Below, one piece after another: positions 14,050 through 21,901 of a stretch of 25,364 bases of DNA. The notes beneath the pieces were generated by a model. That model was not told the origin of the DNA and made no database searches. It worked only from the letters and a program-made list of their open reading frames with translations. The stretch's first letter is position 1; every line of letters starts with the position of its first letter. This DNA comes from Betaproteobacteria bacterium (GTDB lineage: Bacteria > Pseudomonadota > Gammaproteobacteria > Burkholderiales > SG8-41). The translations under genes were made by a program, and so were the position numbers. The DNA is taken from positions 1 through 25,364 of the forward strand of contig JANXSE010000188.1 of assembly GCA_025356695.1 (NCBI GenBank), in the 5' to 3' direction.

Positions 14050-15993
14050 ATGAAACTCGGCCACTATCTTTTGCTCGGGCTTGCCGTCATGTTCGCCGCC
14101 ATCCTGGTGGGCGCGCAGATCATTTATGTTGACGACACCCGCGATTATCTTGAGCAGCAACTGGAGGCCCACGCGCAGGAGACCGCCACCTCGCTCGCGC
14201 TGGCTATCGGCGGTGCCGGCCGTCCGGCCGATCTGACGCTGGCCGAAACGCTGGTGCGCCCGGTGTTCGATCGCGGCCAGTTCAAACGCATCGAAGTGCT
14301 TGATACCAACGGCCGCGCCGGCGTGCACATGGCGCTGGACAACGAAGCAGGCGACGCACCGGACTGGTTTGTGCATTTTTTTCCGATCGATGCGCCCGGC
14401 GGCGAAGCGCTGATTTCATCGGGCTGGCAGCAGTTCGGTCGCGTTACGGTGGAGCCTTCTCCGATGCTGGCCTACCGGCATCTGTGGCAAGTGGCGACGA
14501 CCAGCACGCTGTGGCTGGGTGTGTTGTTTGTAATCGCGCTCGGTGTTTCCCGTCTGCTGCTGGGCTATCTGCTGCGCTCGCTGAGCGAAATCGAGTCGGC
14601 TGCCGGCGATCTTGGTAACCGCATCTTTCGTGAAATCACACTCGTGCCGCGCGCGCGTGAACTGCAGAACGTGGTTAGCGCCTTCAATCTGCTCAGCGGC
14701 AAGATCCGCTCGGCACTTGAATTCGAGGAAACACGCGCGCAACAACTGCAGCACGAGGCCTTCAGCGACGGTTTGACCGGTCTGCTGAACCGGCGCGGAC
14801 TGGCGCAACAGGTGCAGATACTCTGCGAGCCGGGCGGCGCTTCTTTGCGCGGCGCCTTCGCGCTGTTTGCCGTCGATGGACTGGCGTCGCTGCGTGCGCA
14901 AGCCGGCTTCCAGCGCGTCGAGGATCTGCTGCGCGAGGTGGCGGAAATTTTGCGCGACGCGGCGGACGAGCGGCCCTCGCGTGCCGCCTACGTTAACGAG
15001 GGCACGTTCGCGCTGCTGCTGCCCGGGGTTTCGCGCGGCGCCGCGGAGAACGACATCGCGGCTATCATGCGGCGCATGTCGGCGGCGGCAGGTCGTGCCG
15101 GTGGTGCGAACATCACGGCCCACGTCGGCGCGGTTTATTTCAATACGCTGGGGCAGGACCTCGGCCGTCTGCTCGGTGAAACCGATATTGCGCTTGAGCG
15201 CGCGCGCCATCGCGGTGACGGCGCCAGCGAACTTGTTGCGGCCACCGAGGCCGCCCCCGGCGCCGCGCGCGGTTCGCAGGAATGGCGCGCGTTGATCCAG
15301 CGCTGTCTTGACGAGGGCCGCCTGTCGCTACTGTTGCAGCGGGTGGTGAGTCTGCCGGGCCGCGATCTGCTGCACCGTGAAGTGACGGTGCGTCTGGACG
15401 AGGCGGGTGGCGAACTGGTGCCGGCGCGGCTGTTTTTTCCGATGGCGCTGCGCCACCATCTCGGTGCGAAGCTCGACGCCGCGGTGCTGGCGAAGGTATT
15501 TGCACATTTTCACGACGACACTTTCACGGACAGTGTGGCCATGAACGTGTCGGCGCAAACGCTCAGCGATGCGAATTACCTTGAGCAACTGAAGAAGCAT
15601 CTGGCCAACGCGCCTTCGCTGGCGAAGCGCCTGATATTTGAAATCGCCGAGGCCAGCATGCTGGAGCAGCCCGCCGCTGTGCTGAAATTTGCGCAAACGG
15701 TGCGCGCTTACGGCTGCAGCATCGGTCTGGACAATTTCATGGTCAGCGGTGATTCGCTCAACCATCTGCGCGAACTGCTGCCCGCCTACGTCAAGCTGGC
15801 GCCTTCCTACAGCCCGGAAACCGGCGAACAGGCACGTTTCGTTATCAGTTCGCTCGGACGGATCACGCGGCCCCTTGATGTGCGCCTGATTGCACTTGGC
15901 ATTGAACGCGAGGACACACTGGCGACCCTGGCCGACCTCGCGGTCGACGGTGCGCAGGGCTACGCCATCGACCGGCCGTCGCCGTGGCAGTAG
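14050..15993 (+). CDS. lapD: LapD-type c-di-GMP receptor with degenerate GGDEF and EAL domains
   Basis: A 647-residue inner-membrane receptor. TM1 (about 7-26) is followed by a LapD/MoxY-type periplasmic domain, TM2 (about 153-176), a HAMP linker, a GGDEF domain (about 235-395) and an EAL domain (about 405-640). The GGDEF site reads NEGTF (316-320) and the EAL site reads EVT (444-446), so neither synthesis nor hydrolysis is expected. This fits LapD, which binds c-di-GMP through the dead EAL domain and signals outward to trap LapG. W126 in SSGWQQ corresponds to the tryptophan known to contact LapG in the Pseudomonas protein. The gene is coupled to lapG with a 10-bp gap. Confidence 0.92.
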   Translation: MKLGHYLLLGLAVMFAAILVGAQIIYVDDTRDYLEQQLEAHAQETATSLALAIGGAGRPADLTLAETLVRPVFDRGQFKRIEVLDTNGRAGVHMALDNEAGDAPDWFVHFFPIDAPGGEALISSGWQQFGRVTVEPSPMLAYRHLWQVATTSTLWLGVLFVIALGVSRLLLGYLLRSLSEIESAAGDLGNRIFREITLVPRARELQNVVSAFNLLSGKIRSALEFEETRAQQLQHEAFSDGLTGLLNRRGLAQQVQILCEPGGASLRGAFALFAVDGLASLRAQAGFQRVEDLLREVAEILRDAADERPSRAAYVNEGTFALLLPGVSRGAAENDIAAIMRRMSAAAGRAGGANITAHVGAVYFNTLGQDLGRLLGETDIALERARHRGDGASELVAATEAAPGAARGSQEWRALIQRCLDEGRLSLLLQRVVSLPGRDLLHREVTVRLDEAGGELVPARLFFPMALRHHLGAKLDAAVLAKVFAHFHDDTFTDSVAMNVSAQTLSDANYLEQLKKHLANAPSLAKRLIFEIAEASMLEQPAAVLKFAQTVRAYGCSIGLDNFMVSGDSLNHLRELLPAYVKLAPSYSPETGEQARFVISSLGRITRPLDVRLIALGIEREDTLATLADLAVDGAQGYAIDRPSPWQ

Positions 15994-16037
15994 AGGCGGC
16001 CATGGCCGCAGGGGCGTGCGCGAATGAATAACTCTGA

Positions 16038-16043
16038 TATAAT
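16038..16043 (+). promoter_or_regulatory. TATAAT -10 element of tRNA-Arg
   Basis: A perfect TATAAT lies 12 bp before the mature tRNA 5' end. No good -35 hexamer was seen 17 bp upstream. Confidence 0.6.
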
Positions 16044-16055
16044 TCGCGACCTTCA

Positions 16056-16132
16056 GCGCCCGTAGCTCATCTGGATAGAGTACTTGGCTACGAACCAAGG
16101 GGTAGGGGGTTCAAATCCCTCCGGGCGCACCA
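16056..16132 (+). tRNA. tRNA-Arg (anticodon ACG)
   Basis: A complete 77-base cloverleaf. The acceptor arm GCGCCCG pairs with CGGGCGC. The D arm is GCTCATCTGGATAGAGT. The anticodon stem CTTGG/CCAAG carries the loop CTACGAA with anticodon ACG at 16090-16092, and the T arm has TTCAAAT. The discriminator A and an encoded CCA end the gene at 16132. It would read CGN codons after conversion of A34 to inosine. No integrase or duplicated 3' end lies beside it. Confidence 0.98.
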
Positions 16133-16143
16133 GTAAGAAAAGC

Positions 16144-16178
16144 AAAAGCCTGCAGCGATGCAGGCTTTTGTCTTTTTT
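16144..16178 (+). terminator. Intrinsic terminator after tRNA-Arg
   Basis: AAAAGCCTGCA (16144-16154) and TGCAGGCTTTT (16159-16169) form a perfect 11-bp stem with a GCGA loop. It is followed by GTC and six T residues (16173-16178). Confidence 0.93.
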
Positions 16179-16214
16179 GCGCTGGCGCAGCGGCTTGTTC
16201 GGTCTGGTCTGAAG

Positions 16215-16237
16215 CTGCATGTTCCGCTAACATGCAG
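16215..16237. promoter_or_regulatory. Perfect palindrome CTGCATGTT-N5-AACATGCAG, candidate operator
   Basis: Exact 9-bp arms at 16215-16223 and 16229-16237 lie 10 bp before the GGAGGAG ribosome binding site of the GST-like gene, which opens a six-gene operon. This is the expected place and size for a dimeric repressor site. It could also form a leader hairpin. Confidence 0.55.
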
Positions 16238-16262
16238 TGCATTCCACGGAGGAGACCGCCGA

Positions 16263-16907
16263 ATGAAACTGCAGCTTTTTTACGCGCCGCAAACCTGCGC
16301 GACCGTTCCCTACATCACGTTGACTGAAGCCGGTGCTGATTTCAGCACCATCGACGTCAATTCGCGCACCGGTGATCTCAAGAAGCCGGAATTTCTGAAA
16401 TTGAATCCGAAGCACAAGGTGCCGGTGCTGGTGATCGACGGCGAGCCGCTGACGGAAAACGTGGCGATCCAGATCTGGATCGCGCGGCAGTTTCCGCAGG
16501 CGAAACTGCTGACTGGCGATCCGAAAACCGAAATCAAGGTGATTTCGCTGATGGCGTGGTGCGCCTCGGGCATCCATCCGCACCTGACGCCGAACGCGCG
16601 GCCGGCGAACTACTGCGATCTGCCCGGCTCGGAAGAATCAGTGAAACGCGTCGCCAATGTGATGTTGTTCGAGGACTTCAAAATCGCCGACGAAATGCTG
16701 GCGGAGCGCGAATGGTTCTTCGATGCTTTCACGGCGGTCGATGCCTACTTTTACTGGTGTTTCATGCGCGCGATCTCGTTCAAGCTCGATCTCGCGGCGT
16801 TCAAGAACTGCCACGCGCATTACCAGCGCATGCTGGGCCGTACCAGTGTGCAGAAACTGATAGAACATCAAAAAATGGTGATGGCCGCGTTTGCCAAAGC
16901 CGCATAA
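16263..16907 (+). CDS. Glutathione S-transferase family protein
   Basis: A 214-residue GST. The N-terminal thioredoxin-like domain starts MKLQLFYAPQTCATVP, with C12 where beta-class bacterial GSTs have their catalytic cysteine. KVPVLVIDGEPLTENVAI supplies the cis-proline loop and the glutathione gamma-glutamyl contact (TEN where many GSTs have ES). A helical C-terminal domain follows. The ATG at 16263 is fixed by GGAGGAG (16248-16254) and normal length; an upstream in-frame start at 16158 would overlap the tRNA terminator. It is the first gene of a co-directional block with a TPP enzyme 21 bp downstream. In such a cluster it may act in isomerisation or detoxification of the pathway substrate (inference). 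Confidence 0.88.
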   Translation: MKLQLFYAPQTCATVPYITLTEAGADFSTIDVNSRTGDLKKPEFLKLNPKHKVPVLVIDGEPLTENVAIQIWIARQFPQAKLLTGDPKTEIKVISLMAWCASGIHPHLTPNARPANYCDLPGSEESVKRVANVMLFEDFKIADEMLAEREWFFDAFTAVDAYFYWCFMRAISFKLDLAAFKNCHAHYQRMLGRTSVQKLIEHQKMVMAAFAKAA

Positions 16908-16928
16908 GCAAAAAATGGAGGAGAGAGC

Positions 16929-18611
16929 ATGGCGCAGCAAGTAGCAATGCACGCCGGCGAAGCAGTGGCGGAAGCCCTGCGCGCCGAAGGTGTGGAGCGC
17001 GTTTACAGCGTGCCGGGTTCGCATATCCATCCGATTTACGACGGAATCAGCCGCATCAAGCCGATGCGCTTTGTTACGTGCAAGATGGAGCCGAATTGTT
17101 CGTTGATGGCCGACGCCTATGGGCGCCTGACAGGAAAACCGGGCGTGTGTCTCGTTACCGCAGGGCCCGGTGGACTTAACTCGATGGCCGGCGTGGCGCA
17201 GGCCTACGGCGCGGCGTCGCCGCTGGTGCATATCGGCGGCGCGGTGCCGCTGAAAGCAGACATGGAAGCGTTTCACGGCGTCGATAATCCGGCCTTCGTC
17301 AACGAGATGTTCAAGCACATCACGAAGTGGAGCGCGCGCGTCGAGCGCATCGAGGACATTCCCGAAGTGATGGCGAAGGCGTTTCACATTGCACGCAGCG
17401 GGCGGCCGGGGCCGGTGCACGTCGAACTGCCGCGCGAAACGGATGAGAGCGAATATATTCTGCAGAAAGAAAAAGTCGTTCTGCCGGAATACAAACGACT
17501 ACCGACCGTCGTGCACCAGCCGCAGGCGGCGGACGTCGCGCGCTTCGCGCAGCGGCTGAAGGACGCCAGGTTTCCGGTGATCGCCGCCGGTAAGGGCGTG
17601 ATCCGTCAGGGCGCACTCGCCGAGATCATTGCGCTCGCCGAGAAGCTGCAGGCGCCGGTGATCAACGCGCAGGACGCAATCGGCGTGATTGCAGAGAGCC
17701 ACCCGCTGTTCGCCGGCTACTTCAAAACCGGGCGCAGCCATCCGGTCTGTGCGGAGGCGATGAAGACCGCCGATCTCGTTATCGGCATCGGTTTGCGGGC
17801 GGGCACTGCCGAAATGACCGAGCTCAACTCGGTGGTGAAGGTGCCGCAGATACTGATCGGTTTCGACGACGTTCAGGAATCACGTTATCGCGGTGACGAT
17901 CAGCGTGTCGCCGATCCTAAATTGTTCCTGGGCGCGCTGCTCGCCGAGTTGGGCGATTTCCGCAAGCCGGCCGACTCCGCGCTCGTCAACCGGCTGGCAA
18001 CGATCAAGGCGGAAACCCGCGCGAAGCTCGCCGCGCTCAACGACGCCCATCGCGGCAACAAGCCGATCTACCCCGGCCTCGTCATGGAGGCGATGAACGC
18101 GGTGCTCGACGAACGCGCGGTGGTGGCGAGCGATGTCGGGCTGTGCCAGATGTGGGCGCGGCTCTACCGCAACATTGCTACGCCGGAATCGTTCATGCAG
18201 TCGGGCGTGTGGAACGCGATGAGCTTTGCTCTGCCGACGGCGATCGTCGCCAAGCTGGAGTATCCGCAGCGCGACGTCGTGGCGCTGGCGGGCGACGGCG
18301 CCTTCCTGATGACCATCGGCGATCTGCCGACGGCCGCCGAGTACGGCGCCAACATCCTGATGGTGGTGCACAACAACAGCACCTTCGGCCAGACATTCAT
18401 GCAGCAGACCAATATCTACGGCCACACCTTCGGCACCGCCTTCAAGAGCCCGAACTTCGCGCAGTACGCGGAGGCCAGCGGCTGCAAGGGCATTCGCGTC
18501 ACCGATGCGAAGGACCTGCCCGACGCCATGCGCACCGGGCTCGCCGCGACGAAGACGCAGCCGGTGCTTGTCGAGGTGATGGTCTCCAGTGAGAACAACC
18601 CGAAACTCTGA
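16929..18611 (+). CDS. TPP-dependent enzyme (decarboxylase/acetolactate synthase-like)
   Basis: A 560-residue thiamine-diphosphate enzyme. The activating glutamate is E54 (CKMEPNCSLMADAYGR). A central domain contains FPVIAAGKGVI. The TPP-binding motif starts at G455-D456-G457 and ends with N482-N483. GGAGGAGAG just upstream is a strong ribosome binding site. It is clearly a different paralogue from the TPP enzyme at 10,641. Placed among an MmgE/PrpD gene, an amidohydrolase and Bug receptors, it probably decarboxylates or carboligates a 2-oxo acid in a catabolic route. The substrate cannot be read from the sequence. Confidence 0.86.
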   Translation: MAQQVAMHAGEAVAEALRAEGVERVYSVPGSHIHPIYDGISRIKPMRFVTCKMEPNCSLMADAYGRLTGKPGVCLVTAGPGGLNSMAGVAQAYGAASPLVHIGGAVPLKADMEAFHGVDNPAFVNEMFKHITKWSARVERIEDIPEVMAKAFHIARSGRPGPVHVELPRETDESEYILQKEKVVLPEYKRLPTVVHQPQAADVARFAQRLKDARFPVIAAGKGVIRQGALAEIIALAEKLQAPVINAQDAIGVIAESHPLFAGYFKTGRSHPVCAEAMKTADLVIGIGLRAGTAEMTELNSVVKVPQILIGFDDVQESRYRGDDQRVADPKLFLGALLAELGDFRKPADSALVNRLATIKAETRAKLAALNDAHRGNKPIYPGLVMEAMNAVLDERAVVASDVGLCQMWARLYRNIATPESFMQSGVWNAMSFALPTAIVAKLEYPQRDVVALAGDGAFLMTIGDLPTAAEYGANILMVVHNNSTFGQTFMQQTNIYGHTFGTAFKSPNFAQYAEASGCKGIRVTDAKDLPDAMRTGLAATKTQPVLVEVMVSSENNPKL

Positions 18612-18657
18612 TCGCAACACGGCGGCGAGCCTGCCGCCACCAACCGGAAGAAAGACC

Positions 18658-20010
18658 ATGACCACAGACGTGACCGCAACGCTGGCGGATTTCGCCGCCG
18701 GCCTCAAATTCGAAGACATTCCGGAGCGCGTGCGCGAGAACTGCCGCGTGCTGCTACTCGACACGCTGGCCTGCGCGCTGGCCGGGCATCTCGGCGAAGA
18801 GACGCCGCAGGTCGCGGCAATGGCCGGCGCATTGGGCCACTCGGAAGAGTTGAGCATCATTGGCGGCGGACGTTCTTCGCTCGCCGGCACCACGTTGCTC
18901 AACGGATTTCTGATTACCGCGGTGACGATGTGCGACGTGCATCGCTCGACACTCACGCACATCACGCCCGAGGTGATGCCGCCGGCGCTGGCGATTGCCG
19001 AGCGCGACGGGCTTTCCGGCCGTGATCTGATGGTGGCGCTGGTGGCCGGCTGCGAAACCGCGACACGCATCGGCATCGGACTCGACTTTCCGGAATTCCG
19101 CAAACGCGGCTGGCACGGTCCCGGCGTGTTCGGGCTGTTTGGTTCGGCGGCGGCGGTGGGGCGCCTGCGCAAATTCAACGGCGAAACCATGGCGCGTGCC
19201 TTCGGTCTCGCCGGTAGCCAGTCGGCCGGTACCTTCGCCGCCTGGGGCACGCCGACCGTGAAGTTTCATCAATGCCGTGGCGCCTTGTCGGGCGTGATGG
19301 CGGCCTTGCTGGCCGAACAGAAATTTGTCGCCACGAAAGAATTTCTCACGGCACCCGATGGCGGCCTGCTCAACACCTACACGAACGGCGGTCGTCCGCA
19401 GGAGATCGTCGCCGGCCTCGGCCAGCGCTGGGAAATGGAAAACATCGCGTTGCGGCTGTGGCCGTCGGCATCCACCATCCAGGGCATGATTACCGCCACC
19501 TTCGATCTCGTCGAACAACATCAATTAAAACCGGCCGACGTGCGCAAGCTGCGCGTCTCGATGGGCAAGACGGCGGTCGATCTGCACGGCATCTTCCCGC
19601 GTTACAAGGCCAAGTTCGAAGCGCTGCTGTCGACGCATTACGCGGCGGCGGTGATTCTGCACGACCGTGAGTTGACGCTCGCACAGTTCGAGCCCTCGCG
19701 TTACGACGATCCGGCACTGCGGCGTTTTTCCGCGGAACAGGTCGAGGTGGTTGCCGATGCCTCGCTCACCGGCGTGCAGGCAGTCGTCGAAGCCGAAACC
19801 ACCGACGGTCGCAAGCTCTCGGTGCGCTGCGAGCATCCGCTTGGTTCGCCGGAACGGCCGCTGACGCGCGCGCAGGTCGAAGCCAAGTTCCGCAGCTATG
19901 CGAAAGCGCGGCTGCCGGCGGCGCGCATCGACGCCGTGCTGGCCGCGGTGGGCAAGCTCGAGGACTACGCTTCGGTCGCCGAATTGATGACGCTGCTGCG
20001 CGCCGGATAA
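18658..20010 (+). CDS. MmgE/PrpD family protein
   Basis: A 450-residue member of the MmgE/PrpD family (2-methylcitrate dehydratase, cis-aconitate decarboxylase and relatives). The helical N-terminal domain includes LLLDTLACALAG, and the conserved region CDVHRSTLTHITPEVMPPALAIAE is followed by LVAGCETATRIG. A smaller C-terminal lid domain carries VEAETTDGRKLSVRCEHPLGSP. GGAAGAAAG before the ATG at 18658 sets the start; an earlier in-frame codon at 18589 would overlap the TPP gene. Family members eliminate water, decarboxylate or epimerise small di- and tricarboxylates. The 46-bp spacing to the TPP gene and 21 bp to the next gene indicate an operon. Confidence 0.88.
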   Translation: MTTDVTATLADFAAGLKFEDIPERVRENCRVLLLDTLACALAGHLGEETPQVAAMAGALGHSEELSIIGGGRSSLAGTTLLNGFLITAVTMCDVHRSTLTHITPEVMPPALAIAERDGLSGRDLMVALVAGCETATRIGIGLDFPEFRKRGWHGPGVFGLFGSAAAVGRLRKFNGETMARAFGLAGSQSAGTFAAWGTPTVKFHQCRGALSGVMAALLAEQKFVATKEFLTAPDGGLLNTYTNGGRPQEIVAGLGQRWEMENIALRLWPSASTIQGMITATFDLVEQHQLKPADVRKLRVSMGKTAVDLHGIFPRYKAKFEALLSTHYAAAVILHDRELTLAQFEPSRYDDPALRRFSAEQVEVVADASLTGVQAVVEAETTDGRKLSVRCEHPLGSPERPLTRAQVEAKFRSYAKARLPAARIDAVLAAVGKLEDYASVAELMTLLRAG

Positions 20011-20031
20011 CCGTCGGCAGACGAGGCAGGC

Positions 20032-20895
20032 ATGTTCATCGCCGACGCGCAGGCGCACATCTGGGCGGAGAATTCGGCAAAGCGGCCGTGGGTGGCGGGA
20101 CGCGAACCGCACCGCAAAACGCCGCTGACCGCCGAAGCACTGCTGCAACTGATGGACCAGGCGGGCGTCGCGCGCTGCGTGCTGATTCCACCGTCGTGGG
20201 ACGCCGACCGCAACGACCTCGTGCTCGATGCGGCACAACGCTATCCCGACCGCTTCGCGGCGATGGGACGTTTCGATCTCGATGCGCCGGATGCCGCAGA
20301 ACGCGTGAAAACCTGGTGCGATCAGCCGGGCATGCGCGGCTTTCGCATCAGCTTCAGCCTGCCGCGCTGGGCGGCAGCGCTCGAAGAGGAACGTGTCGAC
20401 TGGTTGTGGCGCGCTGCCGAGGATGCGCAGGTGCCGATCGCACTGATGGTCAGTCAGACGCAGCTGCCGCGGGTTGATGCGGTAGCGGCGCGCTTCCCCG
20501 GATTGAAACTTGTGATTTGCCATCTCGCGCTGCCGACCGAGGACAGGGATGAGGCCGCGTTCCGCGATTTCGATCTGATCCTGCCGCTGGCGAAACGGTC
20601 TAACGTCATGGTCAAGGTCAGTGCGCTGCCGGCATATACGAGCGGGGCCTATCCGTTCCGTGCACTGCATCCGTACATTCGCCGCGTCTACGACGCCTTC
20701 GGCGCGCGCCGCATGTTCTGGGGCACCGATCTCGCGCGCCTGCCCTGCGGTTACCGCGAGGCGATCGATTTGTTTGTCAGGGAACTGCTCTGGCTTTCTG
20801 CGGACGACAAGGCCTGGATCATGGGGCGCGGGCTGTGCGAATGGCTGGGCTGGTCGCTGCCGTTATCGGCGACCGATCCGCGAGGGCAGAAGTGA
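20032..20895 (+). CDS. Amidohydrolase-2 family metal-dependent hydrolase
   Basis: A 287-residue TIM-barrel hydrolase of the amidohydrolase-2 family (decarboxylases and lactonases such as ACMSD- and LigI-type enzymes). D5-A-Q-A-H9 occupies the place of the usual metal-binding DxHxH, so the first histidine is replaced by glutamine. H164 (VICHLALP) and D233 (MFWGTDLAR) match the other metal-site positions. The change at Q7 is tolerated in some lactonase-like branches but may alter metal use. The stop overlaps the GTG start of the following Bug receptor by 4 bp. Confidence 0.82.
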   Translation: MFIADAQAHIWAENSAKRPWVAGREPHRKTPLTAEALLQLMDQAGVARCVLIPPSWDADRNDLVLDAAQRYPDRFAAMGRFDLDAPDAAERVKTWCDQPGMRGFRISFSLPRWAAALEEERVDWLWRAAEDAQVPIALMVSQTQLPRVDAVAARFPGLKLVICHLALPTEDRDEAAFRDFDLILPLAKRSNVMVKVSALPAYTSGAYPFRALHPYIRRVYDAFGARRMFWGTDLARLPCGYREAIDLFVRELLWLSADDKAWIMGRGLCEWLGWSLPLSATDPRGQK

Positions 20896-21872
20896 CGGTG
20901 GTCACGCGGCTGGCAGCAGGATTGATGCTGACAGCGGTCGCTGTGCTGGCGGCTGGGACGCAGGTTTGGGCGCAGACCTATCCGGACCGCCTCGCGCGTT
21001 ATATCGTGCCCGGCTCGCCCGGCAGCGGCGCCGACATTCTGGCGCGCATCGTTGGCAGCGGCTTGAGCCAGTTGTCGGGCCAACAGGTGGTGGTGGAAAA
21101 CCGCACCGGCGCCGGCGGCAACATCGGCGCGGAAATTGCGGCGAAGGCGCCGGCCGACGGCTATACGTTGTTGCAGATCAGCATGACGCACGCACTCAAC
21201 GTCACGCTGTATCGAAAACTTAATTACGACCTGCTGCGCGATTTCGCGCCGGTGACGCAACTGGCGACTTCGCCGTCGATGCTGGTGGTGCATCCGTCGC
21301 TGCCGGTGAAGTCCGTCGGCGAACTGATCAAACTGGCGAAGGCGCGGCCCGGTGCCATCAACTATGCGTCGGCCGGCACCGGCACCCCCACCTTTCTCGC
21401 CGCCGAACTGTTCAAGGGGCAGGCTGCGGTAGACATGTTGCACGTGCCGTACAAGGGCGGCGGCGAGGCGATGACCTCGGTGATTTCCGGCGAGACTTCG
21501 GTGTATTTCGCCTCGGCCGGCATTGTGCTGCCTTTCGTCAAACAGGGCAGCCTGCATGCACTGGCGGTGACCACGGCGAAACGCCTGCCGTTTTTGCCGC
21601 AGTTGCCGACCGTCGCCGAAGCGGGCCTGCCGCGTTACCAGTCGGGCAATTGGTACGGGCTCATGCTGCCGGCGAAAACGCCGCCAGAAATGGTGGCGCG
21701 GGCGCGCGAGGCGACCATCGCTGCGCTGAATGAACCCGGCGTAAAGAAGCGGCTGGCCGACATTGCCTATGTGCCAGTCGGCGACCGCAGCGAGGAATTC
21801 GCGGTCTTTGTCAAAACCGAGATCGGCGATCTGGGTAAACTCGTGCGTCAGTTCAATCTGACGGCGGACTAG
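20892..21872 (+). CDS. Bug/TctC-type periplasmic substrate-binding protein
   Basis: A 326-residue tripartite tricarboxylate receptor family protein. The family core is clear: YPDRLARYIVPGSPGSGADI, VVVENRTGAGGNIGAEIAAK, ADGYTLL and PTVAEAGLPRYQ. The GTG at 20892 is chosen because it overlaps the preceding TGA (4 bp) and puts a signal peptide (MTVVTRLAAGLMLTAVAVLA, cleaved after VWAQ) at the N-terminus. Bug proteins bind small carboxylic acids in the periplasm. The TctA/TctB membrane partners are not in the window, as is common for orphan Bug receptors. Confidence 0.9.
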   Translation: MTVVTRLAAGLMLTAVAVLAAGTQVWAQTYPDRLARYIVPGSPGSGADILARIVGSGLSQLSGQQVVVENRTGAGGNIGAEIAAKAPADGYTLLQISMTHALNVTLYRKLNYDLLRDFAPVTQLATSPSMLVVHPSLPVKSVGELIKLAKARPGAINYASAGTGTPTFLAAELFKGQAAVDMLHVPYKGGGEAMTSVISGETSVYFASAGIVLPFVKQGSLHALAVTTAKRLPFLPQLPTVAEAGLPRYQSGNWYGLMLPAKTPPEMVARAREATIAALNEPGVKKRLADIAYVPVGDRSEEFAVFVKTEIGDLGKLVRQFNLTAD

Positions 21873-21901
21873 CGCGCTTGCCGAACAAGCCGGGGAATCG
21901 A

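Noticed and set aside
15328..16098. A minus-strand frame running through the lapD end into the tRNA
   Set aside because: It overlaps the tRNA-Arg gene and the well-supported EAL domain; no domain is recognisable.
16056..16132. tRNA-Arg as the attachment site of the accessory region
   Set aside because: It lies about 6 kb from the island-like genes, with ordinary genes between, no integrase nearby and no duplicated tRNA 3' end seen.
17880..19250. A minus-strand open frame of about 456 codons
   Set aside because: It is antisense across the TPP enzyme and MmgE/PrpD genes, has low-complexity Arg/Pro/Ser composition and no domain.
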